The notes under the pieces: generated by a model
The model's database searches: none
The model's input: the letters and a program-made list of their open reading frames with translations, nothing else
What the model was told of the DNA's origin: nothing
Shown here: piece after piece, positions 17,696 to 28,500 of the stretch
Position numbering within the stretch: the first letter of the stretch is position 1
How the letters are laid out: each line of letters starts with the position of its first letter
From: Hymenobacter convexus
Lineage (GTDB): Bacteria > Bacteroidota > Bacteroidia > Cytophagales > Hymenobacteraceae
Length of the DNA: 64,000 nucleotides
Direction: 5' to 3'
Assembly: GCF_030580955.1 (NCBI RefSeq)
Contig: NZ_JAUQON010000007.1
Span: 124,001-188,000 of the forward strand
Program-made: the position numbers and the translations under genes

Positions 17696-19633
17696 ATGCT
17701 AAAACGATTACGTATTCTGGTATTGCTTCTCCTGGCGGGCCTGGCCCTGTCGGAACGCGCGCAAGCGGCCCCGGGCGACACAACCCGCGTCACCATTTTC
17801 AACCAGCGCAAGCTCACGCACTACGGCTTTTATGACACCACGGCGGTGATGCCGGCCGCCGGCCGGCGCTACCGCAAGGTGCTGATGCACTACATTCTGG
17901 GACGCTACGCCTGCGCGCCGGGCTCGCAGTACTGCGGCTCGTGGGACTACACCACGCGCCTGATTCTGCGCCCGCCGGCCCACGACAGCCTGGAAATGGT
18001 GCGCATCATGACGCCCTACGCTACCGACTGGCTGGCCACCAACAAAACCCACGACTACGTGGTGGACGTGACCGACTACGCGCCCCTGCTGGTGGGCAGC
18101 CCCGGCATGCGCTTCGACTACCAGGGCTACTCCTGGGGCTTCACGGTGACGGTGCGGCTGGACTTCATCGAGGGCACGCCGCCGCAGGACCCCGTGGACG
18201 TGCGCAACGTGTACGACGGCACGTTTGCCTACGGCCGCACCACCGACCCCATCGACAGCCACCTGCCGGCCCGCGCGCTGGTGGCCCCCTCGGCCGGTAC
18301 CATTGCCTTGAAGAGCCTTATTTCGGGCCACGGCTCCGACCCGGCGGGCTGCGCCGAGTTCTGCCGCCGCTACTACCAGCTGCTCATTAATGGCCAGTGG
18401 AACAGCACCACCTCGCTGTGGCGCGACGACTGCGGCAAGAACGAAGTGTACCCGCAAACCGGCACCTGGGTGTATGACCGCGGCAACTGGTGCCCCGGCG
18501 CGGTGGTGCGGCGCATTGTGCAGCCCCTCAGCGGGGTGACCACGCCCGGCCAGCCCTTCACGCTGGACGTGGACATGCAGCCCTACACGGCCAACAACCA
18601 GACCTCCGCTTCGGCCCAGTACATCTGGAGCAGCCAGCTGGTGACGTCGGGCGCCATCAATTTCCGGACGGATGCTTCGCTGGATGAAATCATGGCCCCG
18701 AACTCGAACGAGAATTACAAGCGCGAAAACCCGATTTGCGGCGGGCCGCAGGTGCGGCTGCGCAACCTGGGCAGCAACCGCCTCACGGCCGTGACCATTG
18801 CCTACCGCGTGCAGGGCCGCGGCCCCACTCAAACCTACAACTGGACCGGCGACCTGGCCTACGGCCGCGACACGCTGGTGGCCCTGCCGCCTCTGAGCAC
18901 CCTGATGAACAACACCGCCGGCGGCCGCTTCCAGGCCTGGACGGCCACGCCCAACGGCACCCGCGACCAGAACGCCTACAACGACACGCTGACCACGCGC
19001 TTCTCGCCGTCCATCCAGCTGCCCGGCTCCATCACGGTAAACATGGTCACCAACAACGCCCGCAACGGCCTCTACAACGAAACCAGCTGGCAGATTATCG
19101 ACGTGGCCGGCAACGTGGTGGGCCAGCGCGTGAACGCCGCCGCCAGCACTACCTACAACGACAACGTGCGCCTGGTGCCGGGCTGCTACTCGCTGCGCGT
19201 GACCGACCTGGGCTGCGACGGCTTCTCGTGGTGGGCTTCGCCGGCCACGGTGGGCACCATGCGCATCCTGAACTCGGCGGGCAACGCGCTGAACATTATC
19301 AACGGAGACTTCGGCTGCGAGTACACGCTCAATTTCCAGGTAGCCGGCACGGTGTCGGGCGTGGCCAACCAGAAGCTGCTGAGCGCGCTGGACGTGTACC
19401 CCAACCCCAGCCACGACGGCCGTTTCACTTTCGACCTCAACCTGCCCGCCACCCAGGACGTGCAGTTGCGCGTGGTAGATGCCCTGGGCCGTCGCGTGTG
19501 GGCCCGCACCCTGCCCCAGGTGAAATCCACCGTGCAGCAGCTCGCCCTCGACGGCGTAGCGCCGGGCGTGTACGCCCTCGAAGTGCGCCTGGCCGACGGC
19601 ACGACGCTGAACCGCCGCCTGGTGATTGATTAG
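17696..19633 (+). CDS. PNGase F-like peptide N-glycosidase with T9SS sorting domain
   Basis: A 645-residue protein started at MLKRLRILVLLLLAGLAL, which gives a clean signal peptide ending AQA; an upstream extension is open but lacks features. The two PNGase F lobes are recognisable: CGSWDYTTRL near residue 80 (the Asp corresponds to the catalytic Asp of the family) and GCAEFCRR near residue 223 (catalytic-type Glu), followed by RDDCGKNEVYPQ, GTWVYDRG and WCPG, all hallmarks of the C-terminal lobe. The family releases N-glycans from glycoproteins by cleaving the glycosyl-asparagine amide. A type A T9SS domain (DVYPNPSHDG onward, last 80 residues) directs it to the cell surface or medium. The region at about residues 450-550 is an extra beta-rich module. 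Confidence 0.85.
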   Translation: MLKRLRILVLLLLAGLALSERAQAAPGDTTRVTIFNQRKLTHYGFYDTTAVMPAAGRRYRKVLMHYILGRYACAPGSQYCGSWDYTTRLILRPPAHDSLEMVRIMTPYATDWLATNKTHDYVVDVTDYAPLLVGSPGMRFDYQGYSWGFTVTVRLDFIEGTPPQDPVDVRNVYDGTFAYGRTTDPIDSHLPARALVAPSAGTIALKSLISGHGSDPAGCAEFCRRYYQLLINGQWNSTTSLWRDDCGKNEVYPQTGTWVYDRGNWCPGAVVRRIVQPLSGVTTPGQPFTLDVDMQPYTANNQTSASAQYIWSSQLVTSGAINFRTDASLDEIMAPNSNENYKRENPICGGPQVRLRNLGSNRLTAVTIAYRVQGRGPTQTYNWTGDLAYGRDTLVALPPLSTLMNNTAGGRFQAWTATPNGTRDQNAYNDTLTTRFSPSIQLPGSITVNMVTNNARNGLYNETSWQIIDVAGNVVGQRVNAAASTTYNDNVRLVPGCYSLRVTDLGCDGFSWWASPATVGTMRILNSAGNALNIINGDFGCEYTLNFQVAGTVSGVANQKLLSALDVYPNPSHDGRFTFDLNLPATQDVQLRVVDALGRRVWARTLPQVKSTVQQLALDGVAPGVYALEVRLADGTTLNRRLVID

Positions 19634-19651
19634 GTTTTCACAGTGAGTCGA

Positions 19652-19759
19652 AAGAACGTCATGCTGAGCGAAGTCGAAGCATCTCTACCTCTTCGCTGCA
19701 GCGAAATTGATTAGTTGGCGCGGCAGAGATGCTTCGACTTCGCTCAGCATGACGTTCTT
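19652..19759. repeat. REPIN-like inverted repeat, type B (copy 1)
   Basis: Left arm AAGAACGTCATGCTGAGCGA..., right arm its reverse complement ending TCAGCATGACGTTCTT. Each arm is itself a hairpin because ATGCT and AGCAT pair across GAGCGAAGTCGA. It lies between the PNGase F-like gene and the convergent GEVED gene. Confidence 0.88.
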
Positions 19760-19820
19760 ATTATTAGCTACATGACAAAAAACACCACCTCCCCTTTCCT
19801 AACCCTCACACCTTGAATGC

Positions 19821-19855
19821 AAAAAGCCCCCGCAGTGTACTGCGGGGGCTTTTTG
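19821..19855. terminator. Bidirectional terminator
   Basis: AAAAAGCCCCCGCAGT pairs almost perfectly with ACTGCGGGGGCTTTTT. It sits between two convergent genes and has A/T runs on both sides. Confidence 0.88.
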
Positions 19856-19876
19856 TTGTCCAGCAAATGCGCGGGG

Positions 19877-22384
19877 CTATTGCTTGCTCACCTTGATGGT
19901 GCTGATGCGGCTGTCGTCCTGGTAGCGTACCAGGTAGATGCCGGCAGGCAGGCTACTGAGGTCGAAACGGGCCGTTTGGCTCGTTACGGGCTGGGTTTGG
20001 AGCGCGCGGCCGGTCAGGTCCGTCAGGCTAAGCTGGGCGCGGGGGCCGGCGGTGGCTACCGTTACGGCGAGAGAATTGGTGGCCGGGTTGGGGAAGGCGT
20101 TGAGGGCTACTTCCGGCTGCCCGGTACGGCTGGCCGTCACGATGGCGATGTTGACCAGATAGTCCTCGGCTTCGCCATAGTCAGACTGTGAGGCGCCGCA
20201 GGCCTGGGTGGCCAACGGCACCGAGTCGTCACCGCCGCGAATGCGCATTTTGGTTTGACCTAACAACGCTCCTGTTGGCACCACCACGTTGATGGTAGCC
20301 GTGCCGTTGGCGCCCGCATTGGTGCCCGACGTGAAATATTCGCTGCCATCAAAGATGCCGTTGTGGTTGAAATCAATCCACAGGGCGCTGTACTGGGAAG
20401 GCTCCGCGCCGAAGGTGAGCACCACATTATTCTGGAAGCCTACCACTACTTCCGGTACGGCCAGGCCCGACGCACCCGTTTGCTGGGCGCTGTAGTCGTG
20501 GTAGTAGGGCGCCACATTGCCCAAGGTGCTGGTGTTGTTGGCTAGGTTCCGCAGCGTCACGGTTTTGATGATGTCGGTGTTGCCGCCGCTCACGTAGGTG
20601 GGCGTGCAGTAGCACTGCGTGAACGGAGCCAGCGTCACGCTCACCGGCGCCGACAGGGCCGTGGCGCTGCCGGCCGCGCAGGTCACCTGCAGGCGGTAGT
20701 CGGTAGCGGCCGTGAGGCTGGCCACGGTGTAGGGCACGGTGGTAGCGCCCGCGATGTTGGTGAAGGTGTTGGCGCCGGCCGGGCTGCTTTGCCACTGGTA
20801 AGTGAGGCCCGTAGCGCCGGTGGAGTAGCCGCTGGCGCGCAAGGTGAAGGCCGTGGCCGGGCACACCGCCGGGCTGGAGGCCGTGGCCGTGCCGCCGCTG
20901 GGCGTGCCGGCGCAGGCGGTGGGCGCCGCGATGGTGACCACATAGTCTTCCACTTCGCCGAAGTAGTTGTTGAAGCAGGCCTGGTTGCCCACCACGCCGC
21001 CGTTGTTGGAACGCACGCGCAGGCGGGTGGGGCCGGTGAGGGCCGTGGCCGGAATAGTCACGTTTGCGGTGAGGCTCAGGTCGAGGGTGGCGAAGCCGGT
21101 GGCCGGGCCGGTGCCGACGAGGGTATACTCGCTGGCGTCGAAGGTGCCGCTGTGGTCGTAGTCAATCCAAATGCCGGCGGCACTGTTGGTGGCATTTACC
21201 CGCAAATCGAGCGTGACCGGGTAGGTGGCGCCCTGGCTGAGCGTGGTGGTGAGGGCCGCGTTGGTGGTGTAGCTGGCGTAGCCGCCGGAGCTGCAGGTGG
21301 TGCCGGTGTTGCCCAGTGAGGCCAGCGTCACGCCCCGAATCCATTCGTTGGCGCAGCTGCCGCCGGTGGGGGTGCAGTAGCAGTTCAGGAAGGAGTTCTG
21401 GGGCACGTTCACGAGTGGCGACGTGGACGAGATGCCGCTGCCCGAACAGGTGACGACCACGCGGTAGTCGGTAGCGGCCGTCTGGCTGGCCACGGTGTAG
21501 GGCACGGTGGTGGCGCCCGCGATGTTGGCGAAGGCATTGGCGCCGGCCGGGCTGCTCTGCCACTGGTAGCTGATGCCCGAGCCGGAAGCGGCCCCGGTGA
21601 GGCTCAGCGTGAAGCTGTTGTTGGTGCAGGCGCTGGCGGTGCTGGCGGCCGGCACCCCGGCAGCCGGCGTGCCGCTGCACACCGAATTGATGGTGATGCC
21701 CATGACGTTGAGCACACCCGTGGTCGAGGTTTTGGCAAAGCCCACGCTCTGGATTTGCTTGGCGAAATTGGTGCTGGCAATGGTGAGGCGCAGTTGATAC
21801 AGGCGCGGGTCGGAAGCGTTATTTTCGCGATTTTCGACGCCGCGCTGCACCCGGCCCAGGCCCAGGATGGCGTAGCCCGAGCCGCCGTACCAGTCCGATA
21901 CCGTCTGGCCGCTGAACACCTGCGTGGTGCCGTCAGTAAACGTGACGGTGATGGTGGCCGTGCTGGCCCCGCTGCCCGATGTAGCCAGCACATACACCTC
22001 GCCCGCCGACTGCGGCGTGGTGAAGGTGAGCGTGCCCGAACCCGTGCCCGTGCCCGTGGCCGTGGCCGGCATCCGCAGCGAATTGCTGCCGGTGTAAGGC
22101 GCCAACTGGTAGGCCAGGCCCGCCGTGGCGGCGCTGTTGATGAGGCCGTTGTTGGGCAGGTACGAGGTGCCCGTGGGGTTGTAGTCCTGGGCCATGAAGA
22201 CGTAGTTGCTGTCGTCGACGCCCACCGTGGTTGAATTGGTGGACACGCCCGTGCCGTTGGCCACCACGTCGTGGTTGTAGCCCGTGAGCGCCACGGGCAC
22301 GTAGGCGGCCTGCGCCCGCGTGGCCGCGCCCAGCCCCAGCGCACAGAGCGCCAGCTTGGCATAATTTGTAAATTTTTGTTTCAT
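19877..22384 (-). CDS. GEVED-module surface protein with T9SS sorting domain
   Basis: An 835-residue secreted protein. The signal peptide ends ATRAQA. An N-terminal domain of about 210 residues (HDVVANGTG, then VDDSNYVFMAQDY) is homologous to two copies in the giant neighbour. Two modules follow, each an Ig-like domain (SYQWQSSPAGAN, ATDYRVVVTCSG) joined by a CYCTP motif (about residues 335 and 591) to a GEVED domain (WIDYDHSGTFDASEY ... FGEVEDYVVTI and WIDFNHNGIFDGSEY ... YGEAEDYLVNI). A type A T9SS domain closes the protein (NAFPNPATNSLAVTV). GEVED domains are found in secreted adhesin- or enzyme-like proteins of Bacteroidota; no catalytic domain is seen. Role probably adhesive or structural, by inference. 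Confidence 0.85.
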   Translation of the reverse strand: MKQKFTNYAKLALCALGLGAATRAQAAYVPVALTGYNHDVVANGTGVSTNSTTVGVDDSNYVFMAQDYNPTGTSYLPNNGLINSAATAGLAYQLAPYTGSNSLRMPATATGTGTGSGTLTFTTPQSAGEVYVLATSGSGASTATITVTFTDGTTQVFSGQTVSDWYGGSGYAILGLGRVQRGVENRENNASDPRLYQLRLTIASTNFAKQIQSVGFAKTSTTGVLNVMGITINSVCSGTPAAGVPAASTASACTNNSFTLSLTGAASGSGISYQWQSSPAGANAFANIAGATTVPYTVASQTAATDYRVVVTCSGSGISSTSPLVNVPQNSFLNCYCTPTGGSCANEWIRGVTLASLGNTGTTCSSGGYASYTTNAALTTTLSQGATYPVTLDLRVNATNSAAGIWIDYDHSGTFDASEYTLVGTGPATGFATLDLSLTANVTIPATALTGPTRLRVRSNNGGVVGNQACFNNYFGEVEDYVVTIAAPTACAGTPSGGTATASSPAVCPATAFTLRASGYSTGATGLTYQWQSSPAGANTFTNIAGATTVPYTVASLTAATDYRLQVTCAAGSATALSAPVSVTLAPFTQCYCTPTYVSGGNTDIIKTVTLRNLANNTSTLGNVAPYYHDYSAQQTGASGLAVPEVVVGFQNNVVLTFGAEPSQYSALWIDFNHNGIFDGSEYFTSGTNAGANGTATINVVVPTGALLGQTKMRIRGGDDSVPLATQACGASQSDYGEAEDYLVNIAIVTASRTGQPEVALNAFPNPATNSLAVTVATAGPRAQLSLTDLTGRALQTQPVTSQTARFDLSSLPAGIYLVRYQDDSRISTIKVSKQ

Positions 22385-22519
22385 GAAAAAGGTGTTGGTG
22401 AAGAGGTTAAACAGGGAAGCAGACGGTGGGCAAGTCCTGAATTTAAAAGTAGCGCCTCGTCCGTGAGTTTCGGTAAGTGACGCGCTTTAAACATGTAATT
22501 CCCCTACCCCCACTCACAG

Positions 22520-22554
22520 AAAAGCTCCCGCCGGACGGGCCGGCAGGAGCTTTC
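22520..22554 (-). terminator. Terminator after the giant GEVED gene
   Basis: On the minus strand AGAAAGCTCCTGCCGG pairs with CCGGCGGGAGCTTTTCT. It lies about 25 bases after the stop codon of the gene at 22580-29179 and before the start region of the 835-residue paralogue, so the two are probably separate transcripts. Confidence 0.75.
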
Positions 22555-22579
22555 TGAATGGTAGCGCGGGGCTAGCCGG

Positions 22580-25500
22580 TTATTCCACCACTACCCGGCG
22601 GGTTACAGCGCCTTGGCCGGCTACCTGCAGATGCAGGGTGTACACGCCGGCGGCCAGGTCTTTCACCGACAGCACCGTTTGGGCACCGGCGGCGCTGAGG
22701 GCCACGGTTTGCTCGCGCACGCGCTGGCCGAGGCTGTTGAACAAGGTCAGCTGGGCTTCTTTGGCACCCGGCACGGCCGGCAGCAGCACCGTGACGCTGG
22801 TATGGGCCGGGTTGGGATATACACTCACGCTCGCGGCTGTGAGACCGAGCTGCGCGGCCAGCGGGCTGGCCATGGGCGAGAAGTTCAGCGTGAAGCGGCC
22901 CGCGATGCTGGCCGTGCCGGTGGTACTGAAGCGGTAGCTGGCCTGCTGGAGCAGGTCAATCTGCTGGCCGGTGAGGGCGTCGCGCAGGTACACCGGGCCG
23001 GCGGGCAGGTTCAGCAGCTCGTCGGCGCGCAAGGTGTAGGTACCGGCCTGGGGCACGTTCACCGTCAGGGGCACCACGGTGGCGGTGCTGGTTAGCGGCA
23101 GGCCGTTGATGGCCAACTCGGTGCCAGCCGCTACCGCCGCCAGGCCGAGGCCGGTGGGGTTGGCCAGCTTCACGGCATCGTAGCGGGCATCGATGCCCGC
23201 GGTGGCGCCGTTTTCAAAGTACACATAGGCGGCGTCCGAGAGCGTGGCGCCGGTATTTTCCAGGGCCAGGCGCACGCGGGCGCGGGGGTCGTTGCCGCGC
23301 TGGAAGCTGCCCCCGGTGCCGAAGTCGGTGCTGCGGGCGGCGTTGGTCAGGGTGAAGGTGGCGGCCGTCGTGCCGGGGCTCACCCGCACGAAGAAGCCCT
23401 GGCCCATGCCGATGGTGGCCGAGCGAGTGCCCGTGCCCAGGCCGTTGGTGTAGCTGGTGTAGCTGCCCGCGTACTGGCTGGTGCTCTGGTACACATACAC
23501 GGCCGCATCCACGCCGGCCGGAATGGTCACGTTGTCCCAGTTCAGGGTCGAGGGGTACGGGTTGCCGAGCAGGTTCCAGCCGGCATCAGGCGTGGTGCCG
23601 CGGGTGAGAGCCTGCGACACGTTGCCCGTGCCCAGCGTGCCCACGAAGTCCACCATCTGGCCGGCGGCCAGGTTCACGGTGTAGCCTTTGCCCGAAGTCA
23701 GCGGGTCGGCGGTCGAAGTCGGGGCCAGCCAGCCGCGGTCGAATACCGAATAGCTGGTGGCGGGGCTGGTGGCCTGCTGGGCTTCGCTGTAGCCGAACAC
23801 GTTGGGGAAGGGCGTCACGGTGCCCGGCGTGGCCGAGGCGTTGTAGGCCGCGCCCTGGCTCACGCTGGGGCTGAAGCTGGCGGTGGTCAGGTCGGCCACC
23901 GTCGTGTTCGTCACCGGGGCGGCGAAGTGGCGGTAGCCCAGGCCGGCATTCGTGGCCGGGCTGATGTAGCGCTGCACGGTGGCCGCGCCCGTCACGGTGC
24001 CGCCGCTGGCGCCCACAGCCACCAGGGCCGTCGAGTCGGCGTCGGAGCGCAGGGTCAGGTTCTGGCCGCCCAGCAGGTTACCGCTGGTCAGGGTGAGCAG
24101 GCGGCGCAGGGCCACGGGCTGGCTCAGGGTGAGGCCGGCTGGGTTGTTCACCGTCAGGTTGCGCACCTGCGCGGGGAGGCCCGAACCCGTGACCTGGGCC
24201 GCGCTGCCGTTGTAGCCGTAGGTACCCGCAATCGAGAACTTACGCGTGGCCAGCTGAATGGCGCCAGTCGCGCCGCTCAGCGTGATGCCGGCCGGGTCGC
24301 AGATGTTCAGGGTGGCGCCGGCAGCCAGGGCGAAGGTGCCGGGGCCGGTCAGGGGCTGGCAGGCGGTGTTCAGGGTGCCGCCGGGCAGCACGGCCAGCGT
24401 GCCGTTCACCGCCGTCGCGCCGGTGAGGGTGCCGGTGCCGGTGCCGGTCACGGTCACGTTATTATAAGTACCGGCCGGAATGGTGGCGGCGGTGCTCACC
24501 GTCAGGTCGGGCAGGCTGCTGCTGATGGTGACGAGGTAGTCCTCTACTTCGCCGAAATAGTTGTTGGTGCAGGCCGAGCCGGCGCTAATGGACACCGTGC
24601 TGTTGGCCGAGCGCACCCGCATCCGTGTTGGGCCGGTGAGGGCGGTGGCCGGGATGGTGATGTTAGCGGAGGCCGACACGTCGTTGGCCCCGGTCAGCGT
24701 CGTGTTGCTATACACCGAAGTGTATTCGCTGGCCTCGAAGATGCCGTTCTGGTTGAAGTCAAGCCAGACGCCGGCCCCGGCGGGGTTCGAGTTGATGCGC
24801 AGGTTCAGGCCCAAGGCGTAGGTAATGCCTTGGCTGAGGGTGGTGGTCAGGGCCGGGTTGGCGGTGTAATTGACGTAGCCGCCGCTGGTGCAACCGGTGC
24901 CGGTGGTGCCGGTGCCCACGTTGCTGAGCGTGTTCAGCGTCACGCCCCGGATGTACTCGTTGGAGCAGTCGCCGCCCGTGGGCGTGCAGTAGCAGTTGGC
25001 GAAGTTGTTCTGCCCCACCGCTACCACGTTGGAGGATGTGGTCTGGCCGCTGGCCGTGCAGGTTACTTGCAGGCGGTAGTCAGTGGCGGCCGTTTGGCTG
25101 GCCACGGTGTAGCTCAACGCAGTGGCGCCGCCGATGTTGGCAAACGTGCCGGTGCCCGCCGGGCTGCTCTGCCACTGGTAGTTCAGGCCGGTGATGTTGC
25201 CGGGGTTGGAAGCCGACAGGGTGAACGAGCTGCCCGCGCAAACGCTGCTGGCCGTGCCGGAGGCCACCAGGGCCGCCGGGGCGCCCGCGCAAGCCGTGGG
25301 CGCCACAATGGTGACGGTGTAGTCCTCGGTTTCGCCGTCGAACTGCGCCACGCAGGCGTCGCCGGCCCCAAAATCGCCATACGACGTGATGCCCGCCTTG
25401 GTCCGCACGCGCATGCGGGTGGCGCCGGCCAGGGCCGTGGCCGGAATGACCACGGTAGCCGTGGGCGAGGCCGTGGTGCTGGTGGTGCTGCTGGCCACGA

Positions 25501-28500
25501 ATTCCGACGCATCAAAGGTGCCGTTCTGGTTGAAGTCAATCCAGACGCCGTAGCGGTAACCGGCGCCGGCGTTGGCAATGGTCAGCGACAGCGGGGTGCT
25601 AGTGCCGGCGTTCAGGTTGGTGGTGGCGGTGCTGGCCGGATACAGCGTGTAGGCCGAGGCCGCGCAGCCCGAGCTGTTGTTGAGGGTGCCGATGCTCACA
25701 TTAGAAATCGAGCCGTAGTTGGTGCAGCCGCTGGTCGAGGAAGTGGTGCAGTAGCACTGGTCAAATGCATTCTGCCCCACGCTCACCACGTTCGAAGTAA
25801 CGGGCGTGCCGCCGTACTGGCAGCTTACCACGAGCTGGTAGTCGGTGGCGGCCGTCTGGCTGGCCACCGTGTAGTTCTGCGTAGTAGCGCCGCTGATGTT
25901 GGCAAACGTGCCGGCGCCCGCCGGGCTGCTCTGCCACTGGAAGGTGTAGCCGCCCAGCGTAGTCGGAATGCTGTTGGTCGAGAGCGTGAACGAGGAGTTC
26001 GCGCAGGCGTTGGCGGTGCTGGCCGTAGCCGCGATGCTGCTGGGCGGGGCCGTGCAAGTGGCGGGCGCCGCGATGGTGATGAGGTAATCCTCCGTTTCGC
26101 CGTACCACACGCAGCCGTTGACGCAGCCGGCGGCCGTGTTCGTGGTGCAGGCATCGGTGGCGGCAATGCTGCTGTTGCGCCAGCGCACCCGCACCCGGGT
26201 CGGGCCGGTGAGGGCCGTGAGGGGTACCGTCAGCGTCGTGGTCAGGATAACGTCGCGGGAAGGCAGGTCGGCGTTGCCCAGGGCAATGTATTCGCCGGCG
26301 TCGAAGGTGCCGCTGTGGTCGTAGTCAATCCACATGCCGCCCTGCGCGCCGTTGCTGTTCACGCGCGCCGTGAGGCTCACGCCATTTGCATAAGTAGCGC
26401 CTTGGTTGAGGGTCGTCGTGTAAGTGGAGTTTCCGGTGAAGTCGCCGGTGCCGTTGGTGGAGTTGGCGCCGGTGGTATTGGTGAAGCCCGACGTGCCGGG
26501 GAAGGTCACGCTCTTAATGTACTCGTTGGTACCCGTGCTCAATACCGTGCAGTAGCAGTTCAGGTAAGCGCGCGTCACGCTAATGATGCTGGAAGTCGTC
26601 GACTGCCCGCTGGCCGTGCAGGTTACCACCAAGCGGTAATCGGTCGAGGCGGCAATGCTGCTCACCGCATAAGTGGAGGCCGCTTGGGCGCTGCCCAGGT
26701 TGGTGAAATTGTTGGCGCCGGCCGGGCTGCTCTGCCACTGGTAGCTCAGGCCGGTAACGCCGGTCGTGATGCCCGTGGCATCCAGCGTGAAGCCCGTACC
26801 GCCGCACACCGACGTGGCCGTGCTGGTGGCTGTGGTGGCCGCTGGCGCGCCCGCGCAGGCCATGCCGGCCGTCACCGTCAGCGTGTAGTCCAGCGTTTCG
26901 CCATACACCGTAGCGGCACAGGTGTTGGCCGAGTTCGTGAGCACCGAACCGGAGTTGCTTTCGCTACGAATGCGGAGCTTGGTGGTGCCCACCGCGGCGC
27001 CCGCCGTGAGCGCGGCCGGAATGCTGAGCGTGACGGTGCCCGCGCCCGTGGTGGTGCCCGCCGTCAGGTATTCGCTGGCCTCGAACACCCCGTTCTGGTT
27101 GGCGTCGAACCAGGCCGCCACCCGCGAGGCATTCGACACATTCACCGTCAAAGTATAAGCAGTGGCTTGCGTGAGCGTGCCGGTAGCCGTGGCCGTGGGC
27201 ACAATGCCGAACGAGCCGTAAGGCGCCGTCGGGCAGCTGATGCCGGTTTGCGCCAAGCCGCTGCCCCCGTTGAGGTTTACGGCCGTGATGGTGCCGTTGA
27301 CGCCGCAGCTGCTGTTGGTGGTGGATTGGGGCGGGTTGCAATAGCAGTTGATGACATCGGTCTGGCCCACGGCCAGCTCGCCCGAGGTAACGCTCGTGCC
27401 GTTGGCGCAGGTCACCACGCAGCGGTAACTGGTGGCTGCGGTCTGGTTGGTCAGCGTGCAGGTGGCGCTGGTGGCGTTGGTCGTCACCGGCTCGGTGGTG
27501 CTGGCTGTGGTGGGAATGTTGGCCCATGCGGTGCCACTACCCTTCTGGTACTGCCACTGGTAGGTGTAGCCCAACTGGGGCGGCACGCCGGTCAGCACTA
27601 GATTGAGGCTGGTGGAGGCGCAGGCCGTGGCCGAGTTGGCCGCCACGCTCAGGCCGCCGCTGCTCAGGGCGCAGGTGGTGGGCGCGCCGGGGTTGATGCT
27701 GGCGGCCAGCACGCTCAGAATGGTGTTGCTCAGGCCGGTCACCGTCACACCCGTGACGGTTTTGCCGTATTCGGCAGGGCTCAGCGCCAGCTTAAACTCG
27801 AACAGGTTGGGCGTGTTGCTGGCCACCCCGGTCGTGGTGCTGATGTAGCTAGTGATGGCGTTGGTCGTGTTGGAAGCGCCGCCCGAGGTGTAGCCCTGCA
27901 CGCGGGCGTTGGGGCTGTAGCCCACGTAGGTGGGGGCCGCCACGCCCGTCGTCGTAAACCAGTTATAGAAGGTTGGCGAGAAGGAATGCGAGGTGCCATC
28001 CGAGAAGTTCACCACCATCGTACCCGCCCCCGGCAAGCCCGACGTGACGACCGTATTGGCCAGCACGTACACTTCCGTGGCCGACGTGGGGGTGGCGAAG
28101 GCCAGCGTGCCCGACGCTGCCCCCCGTATCTGGAGCGCGTTAACGCCCGTGTAGGGCTGCAGCTGGTACGTGAGGCCGGGCACGGTCAGGCTTGGAATGG
28201 AGCCGTTCAGCGGCAGGCCCTGCGTCACGCTCAGGGGCGTGCCCGTCGTCGACTTGGTGTAATCGGCCGATACCAGAAAGTAGCCGGCCCCGTCCACGTC
28301 GGTGGCCGAGTTATTGGGCGATGATTGGCTGGTGCCGTTGGCTACCACGTCCTGCCCGGTGGCGCTGTTGGCGCTGGGCGTGCCGGCGGCCGGCAGCGTC
28401 AGGGCCACCGGCGCGTAGGCGCCCCCGCCGCCGCTCACCGCCAGCACATGAATGATGCCCGTGCTGACAATTTTATCTACCTGAATGCTCGTTACGGCGC

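Noticed and set aside
23927..27601. 1224-residue plus-strand ORF within the giant GEVED gene
   Set aside because: Antisense shadow of a tandem-repeat gene; the apparent repeats in it mirror the GEVED modules.
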